The notes: generated from the letters alone by a model not told the origin. Counted from the stretch's first letter, positions 53,636 to 62,434 are shown. The stretch: DNA of 64,000 nucleotides from Hyphomicrobiaceae bacterium (GCA_016793065.1 JAEULV010000140.1:52889-116888), one strand, 5' to 3'. Translations and numbers: made by a program.

Positions 53636-54199
53636 TCAGTTCGGCAGCAGCACCTTGTCGATCACATGGATCACGCCGTTGGATTGGTCCACATCGGCGA
53701 TGGTCACGTTTGCGACATTGCCCTTGCCGTCCTCGATCATGATCCGGCCCTTGCTGGCGCGGGCGGTGAACTGGCAGCCGCCGACGGTCTTGATCGGATG
53801 GGCGCCGCCGTCATCCTTGATCATCTTGTTGATTGCCGCCGACATCGCATCGGCCGCCACCACATGACAGGTCAGGATCTTGGTCAGCGTCGCCTTGTTC
53901 TCCGGCTTCAGCAGGGTCTCGACCGTGCCGGCCGGCAGCTTGGCGAAGGCGGCATTGGTCGGCGCGAACACCGTGAACGGACCGGGTCCGGAAAGGGTAT
54001 CGACCAGTCCGGCGGCCTTGACGGCGGCGACCAACGTGGTGTGATCCTTGGAATTGACCGCATTCTCGACGATGTTGCGGTTGGGGTACATCGGCGCGCC
54101 GCCGACATGGGTGATCTTCGCCGCGATCGCCGGTGCGGCGATGGCGATGGCGAGCATGACGGCGGTGGTCTTCAGGGCAGTGGCGAAACGCTTGGTCAT
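53636..54199 (-). CDS. Exported fasciclin (FAS1) domain protein
   Basis: 187 residues. Signal peptide (TTAVMLAIAIAAPAIAAK) and one FAS1 domain (GPGPFTVFAPTNAAFAKLP, ILTCHVVAADAM, VIHVIDKVLLPN). FAS1 proteins are adhesion or cell-surface factors. One Cys pair (CHVV and GGCQF) could form a disulphide. The ribosome site GAGGAG gives ATG 54199. The function in this organism is unknown. Confidence 0.9.
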   Translation of the reverse strand: MTKRFATALKTTAVMLAIAIAAPAIAAKITHVGGAPMYPNRNIVENAVNSKDHTTLVAAVKAAGLVDTLSGPGPFTVFAPTNAAFAKLPAGTVETLLKPENKATLTKILTCHVVAADAMSAAINKMIKDDGGAHPIKTVGGCQFTARASKGRIMIEDGKGNVANVTIADVDQSNGVIHVIDKVLLPN

Positions 54200-54376
54200 C
54201 TGAAACTCTCCTCGGTTCAGTCTTGCCTGCCTCTTCCGTCCGGTTTGGGCGGTGAGGATGCGGCAGCTACCGGGCCGAGGTGGCAAAGGTTTCGATCGCG
54301 CGTTTCAACTGAATGTGAGCCGGGCGTGATCGGCGATCCGGGCGGCCGGCCGGCAGGGCGGACCCAGGTTCGCCGC

Positions 54377-55174
54377 CTACTTCTGCGGCACCTTTTCCTC
54401 GCTCTTGATGTAGCGGCCCGGCTTGGTCTGGGCCCACGGGCCGGGGCTGGTGCGCTTGGTGCCGAGTTCGGCCTCGGCGATCGCCGCCACCAGATCGTTA
54501 TAGGCAAGGTTCAGGTCGTAGAGCCGGGTCGACGGCGTTTCCACCTGGATGCGCTCGATCGCGTGCTTGTAGGCGCGCAGCCGGAAGCGCAGCGAACGCC
54601 AGACCCAGTCGACGACGCGGGCGTTTTCCTCCACCCGGGCGATGGCGTTCTGCATTTCCTTCGGCCGCTGCTCGCTGCGCCGTTCCCAGGCGCGCAGCCG
54701 CTCGTCGTCGGCATCGCGCACGGCGGCGGCCTGCCGCCAGAAGGGCCCGACCAGCGCCGTGTCGGCCTGCATGTCGCGGATCATCCGGGTGTAACGCGCC
54801 TCGCTCGACCGGTAGGGGTCGAGTCGCAGGTTCTCGTAATAGGCCGCCACCGACAGCTTGCTGTCGAGTTCCGGCAGGATCCGTGTCCGCTGCCCCTCGA
54901 TCAGGCTGGCGTTCAGCCAGTCGGCATGGTGCGGCGGTCGCACGAAACCCCAGGCCCGATCGTACAGCACGCCCTCGTCATCGGTGTGGTTGAACCCTGA
55001 TACCAGCTCGTCCCGCCCCCATTTGGCGATGGCGCCACCGGCCGCCGGCATCACCCGGTCATGGATGACCGAGGGCTCGGCCCGGCCGAAATCGCCGGTC
55101 GGGCGGCCGCACCCGCCAAGGGCGCCGATCAGCGCCATCAACGGCGTGACAAGGAGAAGGCGGCGTCGCAACAT
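54377..55174 (-). CDS. Lipoprotein of unknown function
   Basis: 265 residues. Lipoprotein signal ending ALIGALGGC, then a charged, mainly helical mature part (WRQAAAVRDADDERLRAWE, WVWRSLRFRLRAYKHAIERI) that may form coiled-coil contacts. No domain recognised. It follows the 69-residue protein gene immediately (TGA-G-ATG), so it belongs to the same transcript. Probably on the periplasmic face of a membrane. Confidence 0.7.
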   Translation of the reverse strand: MLRRRLLLVTPLMALIGALGGCGRPTGDFGRAEPSVIHDRVMPAAGGAIAKWGRDELVSGFNHTDDEGVLYDRAWGFVRPPHHADWLNASLIEGQRTRILPELDSKLSVAAYYENLRLDPYRSSEARYTRMIRDMQADTALVGPFWRQAAAVRDADDERLRAWERRSEQRPKEMQNAIARVEENARVVDWVWRSLRFRLRAYKHAIERIQVETPSTRLYDLNLAYNDLVAAIAEAELGTKRTSPGPWAQTKPGRYIKSEEKVPQK

Positions 55175-55175
55175 C

Positions 55176-55385
55176 TCAGGCCCTGCGGCTGCCGCCGCGT
55201 CCGCCGCGGCTCGGCGCGTCGGGCGGGAGGGTTCGCGTTGGTGGGTCGACCTCGGCTCGCTCGTAGCGCACGCCGAGGAACAACAGGATTTCCGCCGGCC
55301 CGGCCGGCCCGGCGTCGCGCGCCTCCCGGACCCGGCGTTGCGAGCCCTGCCGGCGCAAGACACTGAAATCGACAAGGCTTCCCAT
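55176..55385 (-). CDS. Small protein upstream of the lipoprotein
   Basis: 69 residues. Begins MGSLVDFSVLRRQGSQRR and ends in an Arg/Gly-rich tail (PSRGGRGGSRRA). ATG 55385 has GGAGAA about 9 bases upstream. The stop is directly before the lipoprotein start, which supports a real gene. Middle part LLFLGVRYERAEVD could be a beta strand. Not recognised; translation is likely but not proven. Confidence 0.55.
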   Translation of the reverse strand: MGSLVDFSVLRRQGSQRRVREARDAGPAGPAEILLFLGVRYERAEVDPPTRTLPPDAPSRGGRGGSRRA

Positions 55386-55697
55386 GGTCCGGTTCTCCGC
55401 GAGATCGTTTCGCCACTCCACCTGGAATGCAACGCTCACAAAGCCTGAACTGTGGCTTTTCACGCGTCCGGTCCGCGACCCTGCCCATCGCCGACCGGCT
55501 TCCGAGCCCTCTTGTCCGTCCGGAATCACACCCCGGACGATCCGACTCTTTAAAACCCGTTAACGCACCGGTGAGGTTAACAGTTCGTTAGCGATCCCCC
55601 GGCAAACTGGCGAAAATCGTTTCTCTCACGGGCAATCGCGCGTCTGTTCGCCGACCATGGCGGATCGGACACACGGTGCCGCAAGGATAGCTGCCGC
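55386..55697. other. Divergent promoter region before DUF2336
   Basis: About 312 bases. Two GANTC sites (GAATC at 55523-55527 and GACTC at 55544-55548) precede a TTAA-N6-TTAA (55550-55563) and the TTAA-N7-TTAG box (55577-55591), all on an AT-richer background than the flanking genes. This is the organisation of a cell-cycle-regulated promoter. Confidence 0.55.
55577..55591. promoter_or_regulatory. CtrA-type box TTAA-N7-TTAG upstream of DUF2336
   Basis: TTAACAGTTCGTTAG: TTAA at 55577-55580, seven bases, TTAG at 55588-55591. One mismatch to TTAA-N7-TTAA. It is about 107 bases before the DUF2336 start. Confidence 0.6.
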
Positions 55698-56813
55698 ATG
55701 TCGACCGCCGCGCCAAAGACCCTCGTCCCCGCGTTCGAACCGACCAAGCGCGATCGTTCCTCCGCCCTGCTGGTCTCGGCGGTCGAACTCTATGTGCTGG
55801 CGCCCCACCATGACGACGAGGAAATCCGCCGCTTCGGCGAGCTGGCGTCGCAGCTCTACGGCTCTGCCCACCCCGCCGACCGTGGCCGCATCGCCGGCAT
55901 CCTCGCCGATCGCGCCGACGCGCCGCGCCAGCTGGCGCTTGCCATCATCGGCGACGAACCGGCCATCGCCGAAAGCCTGCTGCTGGCCAGCCCACTGCTG
56001 GAACCGGCCGACCTTCTGGAAATCGCCAGCCGCGCATCGGATGCCCATCGCGCCATCCTGGCGCGGCGCCAGAACCTGCCGACCGAAACCGCCGTCGCCC
56101 TGGCGCGGTCGGAAGTCCCGGCGGTGCTGGAGCAACTCGCCCGCAACCCGACCCTGCCGACCGATGACGAACTCTACGGCCTGATCACCACTGGTGCCCG
56201 CACCGCGCCGGAGATCGCCCGCGTCGTCGTCCACAACGACGCCTTCGCCGTCGATCTCGCCTCGACCTTCCTCGATCTCGACAGCGCCGGCCGCATGCGC
56301 GTCACCGCGGCCGCCGAGGCCAAGGCGGTGCTGAGCGCCGTCGCTCCCGGCGCCCGCGCCGTGCCGCCCGCCGACGATACCGAGCTTGCCCTCGACCTGT
56401 TCGACTACGCCGTCGAGGGCGATGCCGCGCTCTATGTCGCCCGCCTGGCGCGGGTGATGCAGCTTGAAACCGAATTCGTCGAGCGGCTGGTCAACGATCC
56501 CACCGGCGAGGCCCATGTCGTGCTGCTGAAGGCCGCCGGCGTGCCCGACACCCACGTCTCGCGCATCCTGCTGCACTCCAACGCCGACATCGGCAAGTCG
56601 TTTGCCGAATTCAGCCGGCTGACCCGCTGGCTGATTGGCTTCGGCCGTCGCGCCGCGACGATTATCCTCGATGACATGGGCGGCGGCTCTGCCCGGACGC
56701 CGCGCCGGGATTCGCCGATGATGAGCGCCGACGGCGTCTATCGCCCCGGCGCCCGCGCCGGCGAACATGCCGAGCGCCGCGTCACCGGCAACGGTCGCGC
56801 CCAGACGGCGTGA
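55698..56813 (+). CDS. DUF2336 domain protein
   Basis: 371 residues. A HEAT-like array of short helices (ILADRADAPRQLALAIIGDE, SEVPAVLEQLARNPTLPTD, LITTGARTAPEIARVVVH) typical of DUF2336, which is nearly confined to alphaproteobacteria. No signal peptide or membrane helix, so it is cytoplasmic; C-terminal 60 residues are rich in Gly, Arg and Pro and probably flexible. The start ATG 55698. The CtrA-type box suggests a link to cell cycle or motility. Confidence 0.85.
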   Translation: MSTAAPKTLVPAFEPTKRDRSSALLVSAVELYVLAPHHDDEEIRRFGELASQLYGSAHPADRGRIAGILADRADAPRQLALAIIGDEPAIAESLLLASPLLEPADLLEIASRASDAHRAILARRQNLPTETAVALARSEVPAVLEQLARNPTLPTDDELYGLITTGARTAPEIARVVVHNDAFAVDLASTFLDLDSAGRMRVTAAAEAKAVLSAVAPGARAVPPADDTELALDLFDYAVEGDAALYVARLARVMQLETEFVERLVNDPTGEAHVVLLKAAGVPDTHVSRILLHSNADIGKSFAEFSRLTRWLIGFGRRAATIILDDMGGGSARTPRRDSPMMSADGVYRPGARAGEHAERRVTGNGRAQTA

Positions 56814-56892
56814 TCCGGATAGCGAAGGGCAGGGGGAGGGGGGGCGCGCGGCGGCCCCGTGAAGCTGCGCCCCGTGGAGCGCCGAGAGCCGC

Positions 56893-57420
56893 TCAGATCT
56901 CGCGCATTCCGGCCTTGAAGCGGCGGTGATTGGCGACATAGCCGGCGGCGGATGCCTTCAGCCGGGCGACGGCGGCCTCGTCGAGCGTGCGGATCGCCTT
57001 GGCCGGCGTGCCGACGATCAGCGAATTGTCGGGAAATTCCTTGCCCTCGGTCACCAGCGCATTGGCGCCGACGATGGAGTTGCGGCCGATCTTGACGCCG
57101 TTGAGCAAGGTGGCGCCCATGCCGATCAGCGAATTGTCGCCGACGCTGCAGCCGTGCAGGATCGCCTTGTGGCCGATGGTGACATCGGCGCCGATGATCA
57201 TCGGATAGCCCATGTCGGTGTGCAGCATCGCCATGTCCTGCACATTGGATCGCTCGCCGATCTCGATCCACTCGTTGTCGCCGCGCAGCACCGCGCCGAA
57301 CCAGACGCTGGCGTCGCTCAGCAGCCGCACCCGCCCGACCAGCACCGCCGACGGCGCCACCCAATAGGCGCCGCTCTCGGGAAACGCCGGCACGGCCTCG
57401 TCGAGTGCGTAGATCGGCAT
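56893..57420 (-). CDS. Gamma-class carbonic anhydrase-family protein
   Basis: 175 residues. Left-handed beta-helix with hexapeptide turns ([20 protein letters not shown]), and His at the expected zinc positions in [22 protein letters not shown]. The family includes both active carbonic anhydrases and inactive relatives; activity cannot be told. It is read on the minus strand and converges with DUF2336. Confidence 0.92.
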   Translation of the reverse strand: MPIYALDEAVPAFPESGAYWVAPSAVLVGRVRLLSDASVWFGAVLRGDNEWIEIGERSNVQDMAMLHTDMGYPMIIGADVTIGHKAILHGCSVGDNSLIGMGATLLNGVKIGRNSIVGANALVTEGKEFPDNSLIVGTPAKAIRTLDEAAVARLKASAAGYVANHRRFKAGMREI

Positions 57421-57433
57421 GGCACCCTCGCGA

Positions 57434-57760
57434 TCAGAAGCCGGCGCGCGCGGCGAGCAGGAACTGCATTACCACGATGCCCGAGCAGGTCGACCAGGTC
57501 AGGGCGATCACCGAGGAGGCGACCAGCCAGCCCATCGGCCGGCGCTCGATCAGCCGTGCCTTGATGGCATTGCGCATGATGATGAACGGACCGCAGAAGC
57601 TGACGATCAGCACATCGCGCATGCCCGACAGCGTCGTCTCCAGCGACACCGCGAACTTGACCGGCTTGTCGGTGATCAGCTGGTAGAAGCTGCCGAAAAT
57701 GCCGGCGGCGACGAACCCGCAGGCCGCGCAATAGAAAGCTACGAGCAACTCGTGCAACAT
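57434..57760 (-). CDS. Small integral membrane protein
   Basis: 108 residues with three to four membrane helices ([57 protein letters not shown]). Conserved-looking in alphaproteobacteria, but I do not know a function. It precedes the gamma carbonic anhydrase gene by 13 bases and is co-transcribed. A CtrA-type box lies 23 bases upstream. Confidence 0.75.
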   Translation of the reverse strand: MLHELLVAFYCAACGFVAAGIFGSFYQLITDKPVKFAVSLETTLSGMRDVLIVSFCGPFIIMRNAIKARLIERRPMGWLVASSVIALTWSTCSGIVVMQFLLAARAGF

Positions 57761-57782
57761 GGACCGCCTCGACGTGCAATCG

Positions 57783-57797
57783 TTAACGAAGTGTTAA
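57783..57797. promoter_or_regulatory. Perfect CtrA-type box TTAA-N7-TTAA
   Basis: TTAACGAAGTGTTAA: both half sites perfect with seven bases between (57783-57797). It lies 23 bases before the start of the small membrane gene (minus) and about 165 bases before the plus-strand gene at 57962. This close position over the minus-strand gene would fit repression or direct activation depending on the start of transcription. Confidence 0.7.
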
Positions 57798-57857
57798 TCT
57801 TATAGCCTGCCCCGGCGCCGATGTCTGCATCCCGGGCGGTGACGCGGCCCCGATATG

Positions 57858-57872
57858 TTAATTCTTGGTAAA
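57858..57872. promoter_or_regulatory. CtrA-type box TTAA-N7-TAAA
   Basis: TTAATTCTTGGTAAA followed by C: one mismatch in the second half site of TTAA-N7-TTAAC. It is about 90 bases before the start at 57962, a typical distance for activation of the plus-strand gene. Confidence 0.5.
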
Positions 57873-57961
57873 CGTGCCTCGTGAGTCGGATGGGTCGCGT
57901 CGATAGATCAATGGCTTGGCCTGGGGATGGGTCCTTGCTCGAGCGCCGAGGAGAAAAACGC

Positions 57962-58663
57962 ATGACGCAACCCGAGACGCCGCCGCGACGCTGGCCGCTG
58001 GTGCTGGTCGCGCTCAGCTTCGTCGTCATGCTCGGCATCTGGGTGGTCGATCGAGTGTTGATGCCGGTGTTCCAGCCGTTGATCGGCCAGAAGGTGACCA
58101 GCGCCCGCGATGTGGTGCGCGTCGACATTCTCGGCGAGGCGCTGCGGGTTCCCGCCAATTACATCCGCTTTTCCGATCAGCGTCGCGGCGGCCGCCTGCC
58201 GCGCCTCGATCTCTTCGCCGTGCTGCCCGATCTCTCCGGCTTCAGCGCCGAGCGCGAGGCCGATTTCAGCGACACCAGCGCCACCTCGCCGCTGGTCTTC
58301 ATCGCCATCACCCCGCGCGAGGAGGGGCCGAACGTGGTCGTTCGCCTCGCCGCCGTCTATCAGCGCCACTTCACCGGCGCGCCGATCGCCGGCCCCGACG
58401 GGCTCATCGGCCGCACCATGGCGGCGGGTTCGGGCTATGATGGCGAAACCGTCTATTTCGAGGCCGGATCGACCAGCCCCTTCGTCGCCCGCTGCTTTCC
58501 CGCCGAGACCACCACGGCGCCGGCCAGCTGCCTGCGCGAACTGGAGATCGGCCTCGGCCTGACGCTGCTCTATCGCTTCCGCGCCCATCACCTTGGCGGC
58601 TGGCGGCGGATGGACGACAGCGTCACCCGCCTCGGCAGGTCGCTGCTGGCGCCGTCGCCCTGA
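57962..58663 (+). CDS. Membrane-anchored protein of unknown function
   Basis: 233 residues. One N-terminal membrane helix (PLVLVALSFVVMLGIWVVD), then a beta-rich, probably periplasmic part (GEALRVPANYIRFSDQRRGG, SPLVFIAITPREEGP) with a Cys pair (ARCFPAET, ASCLREL). GAGGAG lies 8 bases before ATG 57962. It converges with nifQ; 7 bases separate the stops. I do not recognise the family. Confidence 0.75.
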   Translation: MTQPETPPRRWPLVLVALSFVVMLGIWVVDRVLMPVFQPLIGQKVTSARDVVRVDILGEALRVPANYIRFSDQRRGGRLPRLDLFAVLPDLSGFSAEREADFSDTSATSPLVFIAITPREEGPNVVVRLAAVYQRHFTGAPIAGPDGLIGRTMAAGSGYDGETVYFEAGSTSPFVARCFPAETTTAPASCLRELEIGLGLTLLYRFRAHHLGGWRRMDDSVTRLGRSLLAPSP

Positions 58664-58670
58664 GGCGAGC

Positions 58671-59309
58671 CTACTCGGCCGCGATCGCCGAGGCGCCGGT
58701 CCGATCGACATCGCGCCGCAGCGTCGCCATCCGGCTCTCGCCATCCTCGGCGCCAAAGCATGCGTCGAAATCTTGGCACTCGGCGCAGCTCGGCGCCGTG
58801 CACAGCGTGAACCCTTCCGCCTCGCACAGCTGACGGTACAGGAACTTCTTCCACTTCATGTCGGACGTGTTGCGGGCCGCGATCGGTTCGAAATGCCGGC
58901 TCATCAGCCAGCCGAGTTCGCGCCGGTTGCGCAGGCCGAGATCCTGCCACAGGTGATCCGGGCGCATCGCCCGCGCCGCCAGCATTGACGCCAGCGGGAT
59001 TTCGATCTCGGTGGCGCCGGTGCGGTTCACCAGCAGAAGGTCGCGCACCTGCTCGCGCTCGTCGTCGGCGGCAAGCGCCTCGTCGCTGATCCGGGCGAAA
59101 TTGCCGGCGGCATGCGGGAACAGCTCGCCGGTCAACCGCGCCAGGTCGCTGCCCGACAACCCCACCCGTTCGCTGACCGGCGCGGCCTCCTGCCGGGCCT
59201 CGATCAACGCCACCGACAGGATCGAGGCGATCACATGCGCGTCGAACCCGTCGCAGGCGGAGCCGTTGGCCCCTGACATCAACCAGGCATAGACAGCGGA
59301 AGGTGTCAT
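58671..59309 (-). CDS. nifQ: NifQ, molybdenum donor for FeMo-cofactor
   Basis: 212 residues. NifQ carries an Fe-S/Mo centre and delivers molybdenum for FeMo-co assembly on NifEN. The Cys motif Cx4Cx2Cx5C is complete: CTAPSCAECQDFDACF, near residue 170-185. The start ATG 59309 follows ACAGGAG. It is the last gene of the nif run, 124 bases after fdxB; a promoter of its own in that gap is possible but not seen. Confidence 0.95.
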   Translation of the reverse strand: MTPSAVYAWLMSGANGSACDGFDAHVIASILSVALIEARQEAAPVSERVGLSGSDLARLTGELFPHAAGNFARISDEALAADDEREQVRDLLLVNRTGATEIEIPLASMLAARAMRPDHLWQDLGLRNRRELGWLMSRHFEPIAARNTSDMKWKKFLYRQLCEAEGFTLCTAPSCAECQDFDACFGAEDGESRMATLRRDVDRTGASAIAAE

Positions 59310-59433
59310 CGCTTTGCTCCTGTTCGGGCCGCTGGTCAGGTTGCTGGCTCGGGTCGCCGGCGCGCCGCGGTCGAAGCCGGCGGCATGACGCCGCGAGTGC
59401 GGCGGCGCCGGCGGGCGCCGCCTGGTCGTCCGC

Positions 59434-59748
59434 TCACGCCGCCAGCTTGTCGGCCGGCACGTGGGTCTGGCAGTTCTTCGGGCAGACGCGGGCGCAGGCG
59501 CCGCAGCCGATGCAGGCGCCGGCATTGTCGACCAGCATGATCTTGCGGTTCAGCTCGCCGTCGAAATCGTCGTCATCGTCCTCGGATACGACGCCGAGGA
59601 CCTGATTTTCCTCGTCGACGCCGTAGAGATGCATGACATCGCGCGAGCAGACCTTGTAGCAGCGACCGCAGCCGATGCAGGTTTCGCCGTTGATCTGGGT
59701 GAGGTAGACCGGCATCCAGTCGGAGCCGTCGCGGGTGGAAAAGGACAT
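59434..59748 (-). CDS. fdxB: Nif-specific ferredoxin III (FdxB)
   Basis: 104 residues. Two Fe-S cluster motifs: TCIGCGRCYKVC and ACIGCGACARVCP, each of the CxxCxxC type for a [4Fe-4S] cluster. Between them lies an acidic insertion with SEDDDDDFDGE, seen in nif-associated ferredoxins III. It probably supplies electrons for FeMo-cofactor synthesis or nitrogenase. Same strand as its neighbours. Confidence 0.95.
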   Translation of the reverse strand: MSFSTRDGSDWMPVYLTQINGETCIGCGRCYKVCSRDVMHLYGVDEENQVLGVVSEDDDDDFDGELNRKIMLVDNAGACIGCGACARVCPKNCQTHVPADKLAA

Positions 59749-59783
59749 TGCGGTTCCTTTCGAAACGGGAGCGGGTGTGCCGG

Positions 59784-59987
59784 TCAGGCAGTGGCCTCGG
59801 CGGCCTTCAGCGCCTTGCGCGCGGCTTCGAGCGCGGCAAAGGCATCGTGGGTGGCCTGGGCGACGGTCATGATCGACTGCCAGTTGACCGGCAGTTCCTC
59901 CGACAGATCGTGCAGGTTCATCTTGGCGTTGGTCGCCTTGGCCGAAAGCTTGCGGATTTCGGCCTTCAGGGTTTCGACGTCGGACAT
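59784..59987 (-). CDS. NifX-associated small protein, DUF683 (CCE_0567 family)
   Basis: 67 residues, all helical (TLKAEIRKLSAKATNAKM, ATHDAFAALEAARKALK). Its position between the DUF269 gene and fdxB is the standard one. It may bind metal or assist NifX, but its exact role is not settled. The ATG at 59987 is clear, with a 35-base gap before fdxB. Confidence 0.93.
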   Translation of the reverse strand: MSDVETLKAEIRKLSAKATNAKMNLHDLSEELPVNWQSIMTVAQATHDAFAALEAARKALKAAEATA

Positions 59988-60064
59988 GGTTTCCTCGGCG
60001 CTTTCGATCAGGCGTGGTCCAGGCCGGTCGGGCCCGGACGAAATGCGGTGTCGTCGGCCGGCCC

Positions 60065-60532
60065 TCAGGCCGCCGCGACCTCCGGATAGGTGGCGATGGT
60101 CTCGGCCGCCTTGTCGACGGCCTTCATGCCCTCGGACGACAGCTTGGCGAGATCGTCGAAGCCGAAGCGGTGCACATCGCGCAGCGACTTCGAGTAGACC
60201 ACCAGCTTGCCCGTGGTCAGCACGACCCGGCCGAAGCCCTCGTGGCTCATCTTCATCATCGGCGACGCCATCAGCCCGGTGACGCGCTCGATCGTCAGGC
60301 CGACGGCCTGGTAGAACTTCTCGACCCGCGCCAGCACGTCCGGATCCGGATCGCTGATGATCGGGATCTCGCGCCGCTGCTCCTTGGTGACGATGAAGTC
60401 CCTCAGCAGTTCGGCGTCGCTCTTGCCTTCCCAGACGCCATAGGCATCCTCGGCGCGCTGCAGCGCCACCAGCACCTTCATGAATGGTGAGGTCATCGGG
60501 TCGACGGCGGTGGTCGGTTCGGCCAAAGTCAT
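60065..60532 (-). CDS. NifX-associated nitrogen fixation protein, DUF269
   Basis: 155 residues. DUF269 hallmarks are LVALQRAEDAYGVWEGKSD and VTGLMASPMMKMSHEGFGR. The family is found only next to nifX in diazotrophs and probably serves FeMo-cofactor trafficking. The start ATG 60532 follows AAGGGTG. It lies 26 bases after the nifX stop. Confidence 0.95.
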   Translation of the reverse strand: MTLAEPTTAVDPMTSPFMKVLVALQRAEDAYGVWEGKSDAELLRDFIVTKEQRREIPIISDPDPDVLARVEKFYQAVGLTIERVTGLMASPMMKMSHEGFGRVVLTTGKLVVYSKSLRDVHRFGFDDLAKLSSEGMKAVDKAAETIATYPEVAAA

Positions 60533-60558
60533 GGAAGCACCCTTTTCAAGCGGGAAAA

Positions 60559-61002
60559 TCAGTCGTCGAGGAAGGCCATGTCGCGCGCCGGCGCGGTGGC
60601 GCCCATCACCTTGCGCAGCCATGGCGGCGGGTTGCCGGTCATCATCGCCTGCACCTTGGCGATGACGTCGGCGATCGGTTCCGGCTTCGTCAGCTTCACC
60701 GGGTGGATCTTGGCGGAAACGACCTTGGCGGCGGCCGGCCCGCCGATCGCCAGCACGAACAGCAGGTTGCAGCCCGTCAGCGCGTCGACCTTCGGCGTGA
60801 TGCGGTCGTCGCCCTCGGTCTTGTGGGCGCCGCTCTCGTCGGAAACGTCGCCGAAGCCGAACGCCTCGATGAACTTCGACTCGGCCGGCGTCACCTCATA
60901 CACCGCGAATTTCTTGGCCGAGCCGAAATGGGCGTTCATCCACTCCATGTCCTGGGTGGCAATCGCGATCTTCAGTCGCGGCCCGCTGCTGTCGGTGGTC
61001 AT
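60559..61002 (-). CDS. nifX: NifX, FeMo-cofactor carrier
   Basis: 147 residues. Small cytoplasmic protein that binds the NifB and VK-cluster intermediates of FeMo-co and passes them to NifEN. The NifX/NafY-type fold shows as LKIAIATQDMEWMNAHFGSA and LLFVLAIGGPAAAKVV. It follows nifN by 16 bases. The C-terminal ARDMAFLDD is typical. Confidence 0.95.
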   Translation of the reverse strand: MTTDSSGPRLKIAIATQDMEWMNAHFGSAKKFAVYEVTPAESKFIEAFGFGDVSDESGAHKTEGDDRITPKVDALTGCNLLFVLAIGGPAAAKVVSAKIHPVKLTKPEPIADVIAKVQAMMTGNPPPWLRKVMGATAPARDMAFLDD

Positions 61003-61018
61003 CGTGCTATCCCCGTCG

Positions 61019-62431
61019 TCAATGAGCTTGAGCCGGCGCGCGAGCATGGCCGTGACCTCCCAGAATCGCGTCGGTGGTGGTGGTGAGAAGCGGCTCCGGC
61101 AGGAAGTCCTCCGGCCGATGGGCGTGCATCGCCCCGATGAAGACATTGGCGATCTCGAACAGCAGATCGCGCGTGCCGACATAGCCGACGCTGACCCGGT
61201 GGGCCGAGCCGAGCCGGTCGAAGATCGGAAAGCCCACCCGCCACAACGGGATGCCGAGCTTGTCCGCCGACATCCGGCCATGGGCATTGGTGACCAGCAG
61301 TTCGGCGCCGCCGGCGGCGGCCCGGTCCTCCAGCGACTGGATGTCGCCGATCTCGACCTCGGCGCACGGCAGGCCGGCGAGCAGCGGCGAGTTGCCGGTG
61401 GTGCTGACGGCAGCGACCAGCTCGGCCCCGAGCCCGGTGAACACTCCGGCGAGCGCGCACAGCAGGTCCGGATCGGCGCCGATCGCCACCTTCTTGCCGC
61501 CGAAATAGAAGTGGCAGTCCATCATCGCGTCGACGAGCTGCGAGCGCCGCCGCTTCAGCCGCGTCGGCACCGACTTGCCCGACAGGCTCGACAGCAGCAC
61601 CATCAGCCGGTCATTGGCTTCGAGCCCGGTCAGGCTCGGGAACAGCGTGAAGTCGACGCCGGTGCGCTCTTCCAGCTTGCGGGCCGGACCGCGCATGTGC
61701 TCACCGATCGCGATCGTGTGCATCGACCGGCCCATCCGCTCGATGTCCTCCACCTTAGCCCCGCCGAGCGAGGTGCCGACCCAGGTCTCCGGCACATGGC
61801 CGTCGAGCGAGCCCGAGATGTCGGGAACGATGATCGGCTTCAGCCCGAACGCCTCGACGATGTCGCGGATCTCGTCGATGTCGCCCGGCGTCTGGTGCAC
61901 GCCGGTGAGGATGTTGATCTGCCGCAGGGTGACGAGACGCGGATTGCGCGGCGCCACCAGCCCGTCGATCAGCGCCGACACCGCCCGCGACCAGCCGTCC
62001 TCGATGGCGCCGTCGAAATCCGGCGTCGAGGCATAGACGATGCGCGTGTCGCCGATCTCCTCGCGCCGGCGCTCCTTGATCAGCCGCAGGTCGCCGGCCA
62101 TGTCCTCGCCGCGCGTTTCGGTCAGCGCCGTCGAGGCAATGCCGATCAGCCGCGGCTTCACCCGGTTCTTCAGGTTGAGGATCGCCTCCTCCACGTGATC
62201 GGCGCCGCCGAGGATCGTCGACACCTCGTTCATCGCCGTCGTCTGCAGCGGGATCGATTCCTTGAAATGGCGCACCATCAGCACCAGCGCGAAGGAGGTG
62301 CAGCCCTGCGAGCCGTGGAACAGCGGAATGGCGCCGTCGACCCCAAGATAGGCCAGCGCCGCGCCGAGCGGCGTCGACGACTTCATCGGCATGGCGGAAT
62401 GGGCGCGGGTGGCGTGGACGATGCGGGCCAT
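61019..62431 (-). CDS. nifN: NifN, FeMo-cofactor scaffold subunit
   Basis: 470 residues. Beta subunit of the NifEN scaffold, paralogue of NifK. Near the N terminus GSQGCTSF puts Cys44 at the place of a P-cluster-like ligand, as in other NifN proteins. Further landmarks are TTAMNEVSTILGGADHVEEA and GDIDEIRDIVEAFGLKPI. It starts 3 bases after the nifE stop. NifEN completes FeMo-cofactor before transfer to NifDK. Confidence 0.97.
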   Translation of the reverse strand: MARIVHATRAHSAMPMKSSTPLGAALAYLGVDGAIPLFHGSQGCTSFALVLMVRHFKESIPLQTTAMNEVSTILGGADHVEEAILNLKNRVKPRLIGIASTALTETRGEDMAGDLRLIKERRREEIGDTRIVYASTPDFDGAIEDGWSRAVSALIDGLVAPRNPRLVTLRQINILTGVHQTPGDIDEIRDIVEAFGLKPIIVPDISGSLDGHVPETWVGTSLGGAKVEDIERMGRSMHTIAIGEHMRGPARKLEERTGVDFTLFPSLTGLEANDRLMVLLSSLSGKSVPTRLKRRRSQLVDAMMDCHFYFGGKKVAIGADPDLLCALAGVFTGLGAELVAAVSTTGNSPLLAGLPCAEVEIGDIQSLEDRAAAGGAELLVTNAHGRMSADKLGIPLWRVGFPIFDRLGSAHRVSVGYVGTRDLLFEIANVFIGAMHAHRPEDFLPEPLLTTTTDAILGGHGHARAPAQAH

Positions 62432-62434
62432 GGC

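Noticed and set aside
55550..55563. TTAA-N6-TTAA as a CtrA box
   Set aside because: The spacer is six bases instead of seven; kept only as context for the neighbouring box.
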